Shown piece by piece: positions 17,977 to 27,467 of a stretch of 59,523 nucleotides of DNA. Where the stretch lies: NCBI GenBank assembly GCA_903877645.1, contig CAIRES010000040.1:1-59523 (forward strand). Reading direction: 5' to 3'. A program made the position numbers and the translations under genes. Numbering within the stretch: the first letter of the stretch is position 1; each line of letters opens with the position of its first letter. The notes beneath the pieces are model-generated. The model had not been told where the DNA came from, searched no databases, and saw only the letters and a program-made list of their open reading frames with translations. The stretch is from an uncultured Bacteroidota bacterium (GTDB lineage Bacteria > Bacteroidota > Bacteroidia > Chitinophagales > Chitinophagaceae).

Positions 17977-18585
17977 ATGGCTATGAATACAATTATGTTT
18001 TGGCTGCAACCATTTATTGCGGCATTTACCGGATGGTTCACTACATGGATAGCGATATTCATGCTGTTCCATCCCCGCAAGCCCATCAATTTTTTGGGCA
18101 TAAAAATACAAGGCATATTCCCCAAGAGGCAAAGGCAGGTGGCGGAAAAACTGGGAGTAATGGTAGCCTCCGAACTCATCCATTTTGATGAGATAGCGGA
18201 GCAATTAAAGAACCCAGATATGCTCAGTGGCCTCACCCCTACTATCGAGAAACACCTCGACAATTTCCTGCAGGTGAAACTGAAAGAAAAGATGCCCGTG
18301 ATCTCTATGTTCGTAGGTACAGGCACATTAGATAAGATCAAGGAAGGCATGCTGGAGGAAATAGAGATACTTCTGCCGGAGATCATTAATCAATATACAA
18401 ACTCGCTGAGCAGTAAGATAGACATCGAAAAAATGGTAACCGAAAAAGTATCTAATTTCTCGTCTGACAAGCTGGAGCAAATACTACTCTCTGTGATGAA
18501 AAAGGAATTCCGTTTCATTGAGCTTATTGGTTGTGTGCTTGGCTTTGTGATCGGGCTGATACAAATGGGACTGGCATTGATCTAA
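17977..18585 (+). CDS. DUF445 family membrane protein
   Basis: 202 residues. It begins with a membrane segment containing the family motif 'FTGWFTTWIAIFMLFHPRKPI' and GIKIQGIFPKRQRQVAEKLG, continues with a long amphipathic helical region, and ends in a second membrane segment (IGCVLGFVIGLIQMGLALI). DUF445 proteins are inner-membrane proteins of unknown function. It starts 18 bases after rfbA and is probably in the same transcript. An alternative start lies at 17983. Confidence 0.85.
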   Translation: MAMNTIMFWLQPFIAAFTGWFTTWIAIFMLFHPRKPINFLGIKIQGIFPKRQRQVAEKLGVMVASELIHFDEIAEQLKNPDMLSGLTPTIEKHLDNFLQVKLKEKMPVISMFVGTGTLDKIKEGMLEEIEILLPEIINQYTNSLSSKIDIEKMVTEKVSNFSSDKLEQILLSVMKKEFRFIELIGCVLGFVIGLIQMGLALI

Positions 18586-18596
18586 ACTAACAAACA

Positions 18597-19082
18597 GTGA
18601 AACAATCATTCTATTTTCTTGTCATTATTGTTCTGATTTTTTCGGACAAAGCATATTCGCAAAGTGTGAAACTCATTGCATCCACACATCAACGCTGGAG
18701 TGGCGGTGTTGCCGGAAGGCATGGCGACAGGTATGGCTTTACCGTTGAGTTCTCCCATTATAAAAAGGAGCCGGTTCCTGATACGCTATGGATAGGCAAA
18801 GATCCATTTGCAGTGAAGGTTGGCCAGAATAACTCATTTAAAAATGGGAATGCTAAATTGATACGATCAAAAAACAAGATCAGTTTTGAGATCAATGAGA
18901 ATATCACCAGGAACGATTATTACAATCCTAATGAACCGCCCCGGAAACAGGAGGCAGATAAACGGCAGCCTCCGAAGCCTTATAAAGGGGTAGCATTGTT
19001 AAGTTATATCTACAAGGGCCATCATCATTATTTTGAAATATCGCAAATAATGAGCGAAGCCGAACCCGCCAACTACCCCTGA
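18597..19082 (+). CDS. Exported hypothetical protein
   Basis: 161 residues from a GTG start. A signal peptide (KQSFYFLVIIVLIFSDKAYSQ) is followed by a soluble, basic domain with a beta-rich middle and a Pro/Lys-rich stretch (NEPPRKQEADKRQPPKPYKG). Not recognised. It lies 11 bases behind the DUF445 gene and may be the end of that operon. Confidence 0.65.
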   Translation: MKQSFYFLVIIVLIFSDKAYSQSVKLIASTHQRWSGGVAGRHGDRYGFTVEFSHYKKEPVPDTLWIGKDPFAVKVGQNNSFKNGNAKLIRSKNKISFEINENITRNDYYNPNEPPRKQEADKRQPPKPYKGVALLSYIYKGHHHYFEISQIMSEAEPANYP

Positions 19083-19138
19083 GCCAAAATATGCTGGCAC
19101 AATAATTATTAGTAGTCTCATAACTAAAACACAACATT

Positions 19139-19291
19139 ATGAGATCGCTACTGTATATCATCGCCGTTATCCTTATTATCGGCTGGCTATTAGGCGAATT
19201 TGCCTGGCATGCAGGCAACATTATTTATATCCTGCTTGTACTGGCAGTAGTCTCCTTTCTTTTAGGAGTAATTCGCAGAGGAAATGTTTAA
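19139..19291 (+). CDS. lmo0937 family two-TM small membrane protein
   Basis: 50 residues, found by translating the gap. It is almost entirely hydrophobic: MRSLLYIIAVILIIGWLLG, a short polar loop, then IIYILLVLAVVSFLLGVI and the tail RRGNV. The 'W..G......g..iHiLLviAiv..l...i.g' layout matches the lmo0937/DUF5670 family of tiny membrane proteins of unknown function, often stress-related. Start ATG at 19139, stop TAA at 19289-19291. Confidence 0.75.
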   Translation: MRSLLYIIAVILIIGWLLGEFAWHAGNIIYILLVLAVVSFLLGVIRRGNV

Positions 19292-19395
19292 AAAACAGTG
19301 AAGTATACTACTTTGTGTTATAACTCGAAATATCTGGCATGGTTTTTTAATTGATTCTACGGTAAAGAAATTTATTCACTTAAAACCACAAAATA

Positions 19396-19632
19396 ATGAG
19401 AAAGTACATGTTGATGTCGCTTTTAGCGATCGGAGTATTGGGCACTACAAGTGTAATGGCACAAGACATGCAAGGCCCTAAAACCGAGAAAAAAGAAAAG
19501 AAAGTGGACAAAAAAGTAACGAAAATGGACAGGGCTGCTCACAAAGGCAGCGAACGCAAAGCAGACAAGAAAGAAGTAAAAGCAGTAAAAAAAGGTGATA
19601 AAGCACAAATCAAAGAAGAAAAAGTAAAATAG
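19396..19632 (+). CDS. Exported Lys-rich small protein
   Basis: 78 residues: a signal peptide (MRKYMLMSLLAIGVLGTTSVMAQ) and a mature part composed mostly of Lys, Glu and Asp (KKEKKVDKKVTKMDRAAHKG). It should be periplasmic and disordered. The compositional bias alone does not give a function. It precedes a hairpin and the S46 peptidase gene. Confidence 0.7.
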   Translation: MRKYMLMSLLAIGVLGTTSVMAQDMQGPKTEKKEKKVDKKVTKMDRAAHKGSERKADKKEVKAVKKGDKAQIKEEKVK

Positions 19633-19659
19633 ATCGCCTTCAAATGATACCAGTAATAG

Positions 19660-19681
19660 CCACAGTAAATACTTACTGTGG
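19660..19681 (+). terminator. Hairpin after the Lys-rich protein gene
   Basis: CCACAGTAA and TTACTGTGG form a 9-bp stem with a 4-base loop. There is no real U-tract behind it, so termination strength is uncertain. Confidence 0.5.
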
Positions 19682-19739
19682 TTATCGGTTTATATACCCT
19701 ACCCCCATTTCTCCCCTATAAATAACCGGATTGTAAGAG

Positions 19740-19747
19740 TACATTTG
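19740..19747 (+). promoter_or_regulatory. -7 box upstream of the S46 peptidase
   Basis: TACATTTG fits the -7 consensus 20 bases before the ATG at 19768. No convincing -33 box is present. Confidence 0.4.
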
Positions 19748-19767
19748 TCCTTTCTAAAAAACGAAGG

Positions 19768-21945
19768 ATGAAAAAAACACTTTTACTATTGCTGGCAGGC
19801 CTGATGATGACCTCGGCAAGGGCTGATGAAGGCATGTGGATACCGATGCTCATAGGCAAGAACTATGAAGATATGCAACGCCTTGGCCTCCGTTTATCAA
19901 AAGAAGACCTGTACGACATCAACCATAGCAGCATAAAAGATGCCATACTGCAATTTGGCGGTGGCTGCACTGCCGAAATGATCTCCGGCAACGGCCTGCT
20001 GCTTACTAACCATCACTGCGGTTATGACGCGATCGCTAACCTGAGTACAGTAGACAGAGACCTGCTGGATAACGGCTTTTGGGCGCACAACCTGCAGGAA
20101 GAACTGCCGGCCAATGGCGTAACAGCCTTGTTCCTGCAACGTATGGATGACGTGACCGATGAGGTGAAGGCGGCGATAGGTAGTGCTACGGGCGAAGAAT
20201 ACACAAAGAAGTTCGACGCCATTCGCAAACAAATAGAAGAAAAAGCTGCCGAGAAAGGTAAGTATGTAGCTAATGTAAAAGATTACTTCAACGGCAACCA
20301 GTTCTTCCTGCTCATCTATAAACGCTATACCGATGTGCGCCTTGTAGGTACACCTCCGAAATCACTGGGCAAATTTGGTGGTGATACAGATAACTGGGTA
20401 TGGCCCCGCCATACATCAGACTTCTCCATGTTCCGGGTATATGCGGATAGCAACAACCAGCCGAAGCCATATAATGCAATGAATGTCCCCTACCATCCAA
20501 AGAAGTTTCTACCGGTATCTATAAAAGGAGAACAGGAAGGTGATTATGCTATGATCTTTGGTTATCCGGGCCGCACCAACAGGTATGAAGTGTCTTATGG
20601 AGTAGACCTTGCCATCAATGTAACCAATCCTGCAATAGTTGCCTGCCGCGATCTGCGCCTTTCCATCATGCACCGCCACATGGATATGAACAAGGGTACT
20701 TATTTGCAGCTCACTTCACTTTATTCGCGTATCGCCAATTATTGGAAATACTACATCGGCCAGACCGAACAATTGAAACGGCTGAACGTGGTAGATAAGA
20801 AAATGAAGCAAGAGGATGCCTTTTCCAAATGGGAGATAGATAACCATTTGGATGCAGGGCTACTTGGTAAGTTTGGTAAGATATATGCCGACTACACCCC
20901 TTATGCCAAACATTCGGTTTATTACAGCGAGGGCTTCAGGGCTTCTTCACTGGCCCGTATGGCCTCTGCGTTGAAACCATTGTATGATGCCTACGAACGC
21001 AATGCTAGTACGATAAAAGGCAAGAAGGTATATACCATGAGCGAGGATACCATAAAAAAATACATAGCCAGCGCAAAGATGGCGTATAGGGCAAACATAA
21101 AAGATTTTGACCCCGGTACAGAAAAGGATATGATGACCGAAATGACACAATTATATTACCAGAATGTACCTAAGGAGCAATTGCCGGATATTTATGTGAA
21201 TGTGATCTTTAAAAACAAAAAGACCGTTGATAAAAGTACCTATGCTGCATATACCGACATTGTATTTGCACACACATTTCTTACAGACAGCAATAAATTC
21301 AATGAATTTTGCAACAAGCCCTCCTACGAAAAGCTGAAGAATGATGAGGCCGTAAAATATGCACTGAGCTTTGTAAATAACTACTCGAAAAATTACCAGC
21401 CGAAGGTTGAATCGTTCGCTTCACAAAAAGCAGAACTGAGCAGAGAGTATGTACGCGAGCTGCTGATGAAGAACAAAGATAAACTGATGTACCCCGATGC
21501 TAACTCAACTATGCGCATCAGCTACGGCAAGGTGCTTAGCTACGATCCGCAGGATGGCGTACACGACAATTACTTCACTACACTTGATGGACTGATAGCT
21601 AAATACAAGCCAGGCAGTGAGGAGTTTGACGCACCAAAAGAACTGATAGACCTGTACAAAGCAAAAGACTATGGCCGTTATGCTGATGCAGACGGCAAAT
21701 TGCATACCTGCTTCATCACCAATAACGATATAACCGGAGGCAATTCGGGCAGCCCGGTGATGAATGCTAATGGCGAGCTGATTGGTGCTGCATTTGACGG
21801 CAACTGGGAAGCTATGAGCGGCGATATTGCGTTTGATAAAAAATACAAAAGGACAATAGTGTGCGACGTTCGCTTCATACTGTTCCTTATTGATAAAGTA
21901 GGCCATGCTGATAACCTGATCAAAGAAATGGACATCAGGCAGTAA
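19768..21945 (+). CDS. S46 family dipeptidyl-peptidase (DPP7/DPP11-like)
   Basis: 725 residues with a signal peptide (MKKTLLLLLAGLMMTSARA). S46 serine peptidases remove dipeptides from oligopeptides in the periplasm and are typical of Bacteroidota that feed on protein. The chymotrypsin-like site is visible: NHHCGYD with H82/H83 and GGNSGSPV with S660; the GDTDNWVWPRHTSDFSMFRVYA block is diagnostic. Length agrees with the family (about 700-720). S1 specificity (hydrophobic versus acidic) was not resolved. Single transcription unit ending in a strong terminator. Confidence 0.95.
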   Translation: MKKTLLLLLAGLMMTSARADEGMWIPMLIGKNYEDMQRLGLRLSKEDLYDINHSSIKDAILQFGGGCTAEMISGNGLLLTNHHCGYDAIANLSTVDRDLLDNGFWAHNLQEELPANGVTALFLQRMDDVTDEVKAAIGSATGEEYTKKFDAIRKQIEEKAAEKGKYVANVKDYFNGNQFFLLIYKRYTDVRLVGTPPKSLGKFGGDTDNWVWPRHTSDFSMFRVYADSNNQPKPYNAMNVPYHPKKFLPVSIKGEQEGDYAMIFGYPGRTNRYEVSYGVDLAINVTNPAIVACRDLRLSIMHRHMDMNKGTYLQLTSLYSRIANYWKYYIGQTEQLKRLNVVDKKMKQEDAFSKWEIDNHLDAGLLGKFGKIYADYTPYAKHSVYYSEGFRASSLARMASALKPLYDAYERNASTIKGKKVYTMSEDTIKKYIASAKMAYRANIKDFDPGTEKDMMTEMTQLYYQNVPKEQLPDIYVNVIFKNKKTVDKSTYAAYTDIVFAHTFLTDSNKFNEFCNKPSYEKLKNDEAVKYALSFVNNYSKNYQPKVESFASQKAELSREYVRELLMKNKDKLMYPDANSTMRISYGKVLSYDPQDGVHDNYFTTLDGLIAKYKPGSEEFDAPKELIDLYKAKDYGRYADADGKLHTCFITNNDITGGNSGSPVMNANGELIGAAFDGNWEAMSGDIAFDKKYKRTIVCDVRFILFLIDKVGHADNLIKEMDIRQ

Positions 21946-21967
21946 CCATGTGTATGTGGTTTTCAAA

Positions 21968-22004
21968 GAAAGCTGTTCCCGAAAGGAGCAGCTTTCTTTT
22001 TTTT
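21968..22004. terminator. Terminator of the S46 peptidase gene
   Basis: GAAAGCTGTTCC (21968-21979) pairs with GGAGCAGCTTTC (21985-21996) with one G-U pair, followed by eight T. It also lies just beyond the 3' end of the convergent gene at 22006. Confidence 0.9.
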
Positions 22005-22005
22005 G

Positions 22006-22737
22006 TCACTCAATATTGATCTGTGTCTTTGAAAGTTCTAGGTGCGAATCCATATCGCAGATGTAGGTTGCTGAAACTGCCAATAATCCTTTAGCGGTAA
22101 GTATACCTGTATTATATTGCTGTATATCAGACAGCCGGGCGATGAGGGTCATACAATAAGGCGCAACACCTGTCTTTGGGGCACCGTCCCTGGCATCTTT
22201 ACAGCCATAATAAACACTTAGGCCGACATACTTAATATCGCTTTCCTTGAATTCATCCAAAGCCTTTAGCGCCGGTAGCAGGCAATCGGTAAGTACCTTT
22301 ACTGCTATCTTGTGATCTGTGGTTTTACTGAGGTCGTAAACATCGCCATCCTTTAAGGCATATAGATACAAGGCAGTTGCGGTATCATTATATGTGCAGA
22401 ACATATAGGGTGCATCTATCGATAGAAAATTAGTGGCTACAGATGTCTTGTTAGCAGTGGTCAGGAAAAAGTGCCTTAGGGGAGCAAAGTATTTGAGCAG
22501 CATTTGATCCCCTGCAGTTCTGATTTTCGGTAAAGAATCAATATGTTTCTCTGTTTCATTAATAATAGAATTCACATCCTGCTCTTGCGAGTGGTCATGA
22601 TAGTTAAGAGTATACAATGGCAAATTGAGTTGCCCGATACGGATACATTTTTTTATATCCAGCAGTTCATTCTTGTGTATTTGTGCCCGGGCCACTAAAC
22701 TCACAGATAAGATGATCGTTATAAGTATTCCCCTCAT
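22006..22737 (-). CDS. Exported hypothetical protein
   Basis: 243 residues with a signal peptide (MRGILITIILSVSLVARAQ). The mature protein is a single soluble domain with several Cys (KKCIRI, MFCTYN, DCLLPAL, YGCKDARDG, YCMTLI, YICDMD) that could form disulfides in the periplasm. Family not recognised. A minus-strand TAAATTTG box (22754-22761) lies 16 bases upstream of the start. Confidence 0.7.
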   Translation of the reverse strand: MRGILITIILSVSLVARAQIHKNELLDIKKCIRIGQLNLPLYTLNYHDHSQEQDVNSIINETEKHIDSLPKIRTAGDQMLLKYFAPLRHFFLTTANKTSVATNFLSIDAPYMFCTYNDTATALYLYALKDGDVYDLSKTTDHKIAVKVLTDCLLPALKALDEFKESDIKYVGLSVYYGCKDARDGAPKTGVAPYCMTLIARLSDIQQYNTGILTAKGLLAVSATYICDMDSHLELSKTQINIE

Positions 22738-22889
22738 AGTTACGATATATATACAAATTTAATAAAACACCCGTTCTCCGTAATAATTATCTAAGAGATC
22801 ATCCATTTTTTAGAAAATAATTCCACCTCATGGAATTTTGGCACAAACGATATTTAACTAAATAATTGATTATCAATGCTTTAAAAGTT

Positions 22890-22905
22890 TGGCACGTCAT
22901 TGGTT
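22890..22905 (+). promoter_or_regulatory. Possible sigma-54-like element upstream of the DUF4402 gene
   Basis: TGGCACG (22890-22896), four bases, then TGGTT (22901-22905). The -24 box is perfect but the -12 box lacks the expected GC (it reads GT). The 55-base A/C-rich leader after it is free of obvious structure. A second TGGCAC at 22839 has no -12 partner. The rest of the gap 22738-22970 shows nothing else. Confidence 0.35.
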
Positions 22906-22970
22906 ATATACCTATCAAACAACGAAACAGACAAACTAACAAATAACTCAAACTCAAAAAACTAAACAAA

Positions 22971-23489
22971 ATGAAAAACATCATCTCTAAAGTAATCGTA
23001 GCAGCAGCAATCATCGTAGGTGCATCATCTACTGCTTCTTTCGCACAGGCTACAGCAACTGCTTCTGCAACTGCAAACATCATTACCCCAATAACTATAG
23101 CACTTGTTACCAACATGAACTTCGGTAACATTGCAGTATCTCCTACATCCGGCGGTACAGTGGTTCTTGCTCCTGCAAGCAGCCGCACCAGTACAGGTGG
23201 TGTCACTCTTCCTGCTACTACAGGTACTGTTGCCGCAGCAAGCTTCACTGTATCAGGTGCATCTGGTTACACTTACGCTATCACCCTGCCTACGACTGCT
23301 ACTTTGAACGATGGTTCTTCACATACAATGGGTATGAGCGCATTCACCAGCTCACCTTCAGGTACAGGTGTACTGACCGGCGGTACACAGACACTCAATG
23401 TTGGTGCAACCCTTACAGTATCTGCTGCACAGGCTCCTAACTCTTACACTAACTCTACCGCCGTTCCGGTAACAGTTAACTATAACTAA
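22971..23489 (+). CDS. DUF4402 family surface/fimbria-like protein
   Basis: 172 residues: a signal peptide (MKNIISKVIVAAAIIVGASSTASFAQ), then a Thr/Ala/Ser/Gly-rich beta domain beginning ATATASATANIITPITI and containing 'MNFGNIAVSPTSGGTVVLAP' and the closing VPVTVNYN strand. This is the DUF4402 pattern, an immunoglobulin-like exported protein often found in several copies and possibly assembled at the surface. Function unproven. Codon choice is uniform and the leader long, which suggests high expression (inference). Confidence 0.88.
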   Translation: MKNIISKVIVAAAIIVGASSTASFAQATATASATANIITPITIALVTNMNFGNIAVSPTSGGTVVLAPASSRTSTGGVTLPATTGTVAAASFTVSGASGYTYAITLPTTATLNDGSSHTMGMSAFTSSPSGTGVLTGGTQTLNVGATLTVSAAQAPNSYTNSTAVPVTVNYN

Positions 23490-23552
23490 TAAAATATATA
23501 CCGCCAACCAACGGTACAATATATACAACTCATTGGTTTGAGTAAACAATGG

Positions 23553-23588
23553 CCTTTCTCTATTCTTAGAGGAGGGCTTCTTTGTTTA
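23553..23588. terminator. Terminator between the DUF4402 and lipase genes
   Basis: GCCTTTCTCTA and TAGAGGAGGGC form an 11-bp stem with G-U pairs and a 4-base loop, followed by TTCTTTGTTT. It serves the plus-strand DUF4402 gene and lies at the 3' end of the convergent lipase gene. Confidence 0.65.
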
Positions 23589-23591
23589 TCA

Positions 23592-24698
23592 TCACTTATA
23601 CGCCGCCTTCTTCAATAAATAATAATAAGGCTCTGCCATGTGGTTCCTGAACATATTAGCACCAGTATCAGGGAAGTGTTTATAATAATCAGCATCGGGT
23701 TCCAGCACTATAGGTGTACCTGCACGGGCATAGGCAAAACTGCCGCTGTAGTGAGGTTGCGTGTATTCCTTCATGTACTTTTTCACCTGGTGGTATAACA
23801 TATTGCCGAGATACTTTTCATACTTGCGTTTTGCCTTGCGGGTAGAATTGTTCAGCCGGGCATAAACATATGAGCCTGCCAGCCGCGCCACCAGCTTTTG
23901 CTTTCTCAGGCCTTTTTTAACATTAGTGAGCGGGTTGGTAGGATTAATGTCTTTTAACGACTGTATAGAAAATGGCAATTCCGGTACCCAGTCAGCGGCG
24001 TTGACCACAGTATAAGCCCATCCTCCCCTGTTGATGTATTCATAATCGTAGGCGTAATAGAGGTTGCCGGGTTTGGGAGCGGCGCTGCAATAGGTTTTTA
24101 TAGTAAGATCTTGAGGCAACAACTTAGCCTGCACCTGGTAGTAAAGGTAGGAGCGCAACAAAAAAGATAAAGCAGCGCCCTGGCTATGCCCTTCTATAAG
24201 TATTTGCTTAACACCAAGCGCGTACTCATTTTTTATATGCTCTGTTATATCCTGCGCCATGCTGCCAACACCTACAGCCCATCCTACATGTACCATCGCT
24301 TTTGGATCTGTAGCAAACTGATAATTGAACGTTGTCTTATCATCCAGTTGCAAGGAGCCTGTAGCCGGTATCATTGCGCAATAGAAATTCTCGATCCAGC
24401 TATCAGGGGTTGGCACTGTGCCGCGCAGGTGAATGATCATCACCGAATTGTCCTTATTCAGCCACAGGCTCCACATATTGTGCATACCCACCTCCGGCGA
24501 GCTGTATACTTTGTGAAAGTCTGTCTGCTTAGGCAAAGTAACATCCGGCCTTGAACCCGGCATACTGAACGCACTTCTTTCCAACACCCCGGTATATTCG
24601 TCAGGATCAAAACCAGGCTTTAACGACTGGGCTTTAGCAGCACATGGCAACAAAAAAATGGCAAGCAAAACGAACGCGACTTTGAATAAACGGATCAT
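23592..24698 (-). CDS. Exported lipase, class 3-like alpha/beta hydrolase
   Basis: 368 residues with a signal peptide (IRLFKVAFVLLAIFLLPCAAKAQ). Class 3 lipase marks: an LRGT strand (usually FRGT), then QILIEGHSQGAALSFLL with the nucleophilic Ser elbow GHSQG, and AAPKPGN after it; 'NAADWVPELP' supplies the likely catalytic Asp. Expected to hydrolyse lipid or ester substrates outside the cytoplasm. It lies 41 bases downstream of the M1 aminopeptidase gene on the same strand, so the two may be co-transcribed. Confidence 0.82.
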   Translation of the reverse strand: MIRLFKVAFVLLAIFLLPCAAKAQSLKPGFDPDEYTGVLERSAFSMPGSRPDVTLPKQTDFHKVYSSPEVGMHNMWSLWLNKDNSVMIIHLRGTVPTPDSWIENFYCAMIPATGSLQLDDKTTFNYQFATDPKAMVHVGWAVGVGSMAQDITEHIKNEYALGVKQILIEGHSQGAALSFLLRSYLYYQVQAKLLPQDLTIKTYCSAAPKPGNLYYAYDYEYINRGGWAYTVVNAADWVPELPFSIQSLKDINPTNPLTNVKKGLRKQKLVARLAGSYVYARLNNSTRKAKRKYEKYLGNMLYHQVKKYMKEYTQPHYSGSFAYARAGTPIVLEPDADYYKHFPDTGANMFRNHMAEPYYYLLKKAAYK

Positions 24699-24739
24699 CC
24701 ATAAAAATAAGGATAATTCCGACCCATTGGCAAAACAAA

Positions 24740-27337
24740 TTACTCAAATATTTCTTTCACTTTCTTTTGTTCATCCTTAAGCGATTCAGGATCAGTTTCA
24801 GCAGCCACTACGTCTTGTAGTACCGGCTTAATGATAACCAGCCTGCTTTTGCCGGATGCGGCCTGTTCTTTGACATCCGATTTGCTGTCGTCTTTGGCAT
24901 CAACAGCTACCTGTATCATAAAACCCGCCAATGCGGACCGGTACGATTTCATGCTTTCATTTTTCACCAGCATGCTGTATACCATTACACCGCGGCGGTA
25001 GGCCTCATCGCTCTTCACATTCTTCAAATAGGTAGTCAAAGAAAGAGCGAAAGAGAACTTCTTCTGACCAAGAATGTAGGGGCCATGCTGTTCATAGAGG
25101 GCCACATCAGCATCGGCGCCGTTTTTACCAATGATGGTCCAGATGGCGTTTTCCAAAGAAGCCTTTGGGTGGGTGCTTACCATTTGCCTGGCGATGGTAT
25201 ACGCAGTGTCTTTGTCTATTTGCGACAATGCCTCGAGCGCTGCACCGGAAACGGCATAACTGTTATTATTTAAATAACTGAGCATAATGGGTTTGGCCTC
25301 TTTCACCTTCCAACTGCCCAGTGCAACCAAGGCATCCGCACGCACCAGCCGGCTGGTATCATTCTTTGCGATATCCTCAATTGTATTTGTCCATTTCTTG
25401 TGATACTTGTCACTCTGTAGATTTTTTACGGCAAGTAAAGTGTATCGGACGATAGCGGGCAACGGGTCATGTAAAGCAAGGGTGATCGTAGCCTGTGATG
25501 CAGAATCAGAGATCAATCTGCCGGCAGCATCTATGCACAACCTTTTACTGATGTAGTCATCGCTATGCACATATTGCGCCAGCCACTGTGCAGGCTTCTT
25601 AGTATCTCTTACCTCGCCGGGCAGTACATTGGTATAGTTGGGTATCACCACCGGCCGCACACCATTGCGATAGGCATAGGTGAAAGTATCATTCCTCTTT
25701 TTGATGTTCCAGTCAACTACCGTCTTATCGTTATCGTAAATAACTGCTGCTTTGAGCGGCAGCTTGTACACAAAGGCCGTATCACTCTGCGTCTGGCTTA
25801 CAGTCACCATTAACTTCTGCGTAGTATCGTTATAGTTATAAACCACCTTAAGCACGGGATGCCCGGCATGATAATACCACTGATCGAAAAACCAATTCCA
25901 GTCAAGCCCGGTAGCTTCCTCTACTGCGAGGCGCCAGTTATGAGCCTCGGCGCTATGCAGCGCATTTTTAGTAAGGTAGATATTCATTGCCTTATCAAAA
26001 GCTGCATCTCCTATTATCGAATTCAGATAATGCAGTATCGCCCCGCCTTTGTTATAGGAGATTGCGTCAAATACTTCTTCCCTGTTGTCATAACGAAAGC
26101 GCACCAGTTGCGGATCATTAAAAGTAGAGCTACCTATATATATCTGCAGGTCTTCGTAAGCGAGTTCGTCGCCATATGCCTTGCCGTATTTGTGCGTACG
26201 CCATAGCTGTTCTCCATAGTTGGCAAATGATTCATTAACTGTAATATTGCTCCACGATTCGCAGGTCACATAATCGCCAAACCATTCATGGAATAGCTCA
26301 TGCGAAACGACATCTTCCTGGTTCTTATCGGCCAGTTCACGGGCATCTTCATTCATAAATTCTCCAAACAATGCTGCCGAGGTGTTTTCCATTGCCCCCG
26401 ATACGTAATCCCGAACAACTACCTGGCTGTATTTATTCCAGGGAAAAGGCACACCGGTTCTCTGGGAAAAATAGTCCATCATTTCAGGAGTATGTGCGAA
26501 CATCAGCGAGGCTGAAGAAGCATATTCCTGCTCTACATAATAGTTGACCTCTTTGTTTTTCCAATGATCTTTAATGACACTGAATTTACCGATAGCGAAC
26601 ATTACCACATAAGCCTGTATAGGCATGTCCATGTGCCAGATGTCTGTACGTGTTTTATTGGCACCCCTTGTTTGCTTTACCATAGCGCCATTGCTAAGTG
26701 TTGTCATCGTATCCGGCACAGTAAGCTCCACCTGGGTGGTAAAGCGGGTATTGGGTTTATCAATAGTGATCATCCAGTGCGAATTGGACTCGGTCTCCCC
26801 TTGCGTCCATATCTGCGATGGCTTGTGTGGTATAGCGTTGTCGGTATTGATGAAGTACAATCCCCTGTCGTCTGTAATAGCAGCGCCACCACCCGATGCC
26901 TGTGCATAGGGCATTGCAGTGTATTTCAGGTAAAGCAGCACACTATCTTTTGCCGCGTAGGTCTTATTAAAGTGTATCACTAAGCGGTCATTGCTATATG
27001 TATAGCTGAGGTGCGTACTTTCTTTCTTTTCAACAAGCCGCACGCTATCTATGCGCATTCCTTTGGCATCGAGGCCCAACGTATCTACCGGGTAGAAGTA
27101 AGGCCGAAGGCTGATCCATTCGCGGGCATCGGCTGTCTTCGATTTATAATCGAATGTCAGGGCTATGCGCGTATGTTTTATATCCCATATCCTGGGTGCC
27201 GACGTCCGGTATTCCGGGACTCCGGCATGAGCTGTTACCTCCAGTGGATCTAATGTGATGGTTTGGACGGAATCCTTTTGTGCAAAGGAAAAAGCGGGGC
27301 AAATAACTATTGCAGCTAATAATAGCAGTCGTTTCAT
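24740..27337 (-). CDS. M1 family metallo-aminopeptidase with C-terminal HEAT-like repeats
   Basis: 865 residues with a signal peptide (MKRLLLLAAIVICPAFSFAQ). M1 zinc aminopeptidases cut N-terminal residues from peptides. Visible: the exopeptidase motif SGAMENTSAALFG, the zinc site HELFHEWFGDY (H346, H350) with the Glu of NESFANYGEQLW 18 residues on, and the tyrosine region SYNKGGAILHYL. The C-terminal third holds HEAT-like repeats (DTSRLVRADALVALGSW, VSGAALEALSQI). The tail is Lys/Glu-rich. It should act in the periplasm together with the nearby S46 peptidase in peptide use (inference). A minus-strand TACTTTTG box (27363-27370) precedes the start. Confidence 0.94.
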   Translation of the reverse strand: MKRLLLLAAIVICPAFSFAQKDSVQTITLDPLEVTAHAGVPEYRTSAPRIWDIKHTRIALTFDYKSKTADAREWISLRPYFYPVDTLGLDAKGMRIDSVRLVEKKESTHLSYTYSNDRLVIHFNKTYAAKDSVLLYLKYTAMPYAQASGGGAAITDDRGLYFINTDNAIPHKPSQIWTQGETESNSHWMITIDKPNTRFTTQVELTVPDTMTTLSNGAMVKQTRGANKTRTDIWHMDMPIQAYVVMFAIGKFSVIKDHWKNKEVNYYVEQEYASSASLMFAHTPEMMDYFSQRTGVPFPWNKYSQVVVRDYVSGAMENTSAALFGEFMNEDARELADKNQEDVVSHELFHEWFGDYVTCESWSNITVNESFANYGEQLWRTHKYGKAYGDELAYEDLQIYIGSSTFNDPQLVRFRYDNREEVFDAISYNKGGAILHYLNSIIGDAAFDKAMNIYLTKNALHSAEAHNWRLAVEEATGLDWNWFFDQWYYHAGHPVLKVVYNYNDTTQKLMVTVSQTQSDTAFVYKLPLKAAVIYDNDKTVVDWNIKKRNDTFTYAYRNGVRPVVIPNYTNVLPGEVRDTKKPAQWLAQYVHSDDYISKRLCIDAAGRLISDSASQATITLALHDPLPAIVRYTLLAVKNLQSDKYHKKWTNTIEDIAKNDTSRLVRADALVALGSWKVKEAKPIMLSYLNNNSYAVSGAALEALSQIDKDTAYTIARQMVSTHPKASLENAIWTIIGKNGADADVALYEQHGPYILGQKKFSFALSLTTYLKNVKSDEAYRRGVMVYSMLVKNESMKSYRSALAGFMIQVAVDAKDDSKSDVKEQAASGKSRLVIIKPVLQDVVAAETDPESLKDEQKKVKEIFE

Positions 27338-27410
27338 TAATATATGCTGGTCTGAGAAGCAACAAAAGTAACATAATGTTTGTCATCAGAGGTAACGCCT
27401 TTGGCGGTAT

Positions 27411-27445
27411 TAGCAACAAAAAGCCGGGGCATATATACCCCGGCT
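27411..27445 (-). terminator. Terminator of the PNGase F-like gene
   Basis: An 8-bp GC-rich stem AGCCGGGG / CCCCGGCT with an 8-base loop; on the minus strand it is followed by TTTTGTTGC. It separates this gene from the M1 aminopeptidase gene. Confidence 0.85.
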
Positions 27446-27467
27446 CATCATTACACATTGTATTAAT

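Noticed and set aside
17731-18386. Long minus-strand frames over rfbA and the DUF445 gene
   Set aside because: They are antisense shadows of well-supported genes with no domain signal.
22839-22844. TGGCAC as a second sigma-54 promoter
   Set aside because: No GC at the required -12 position.
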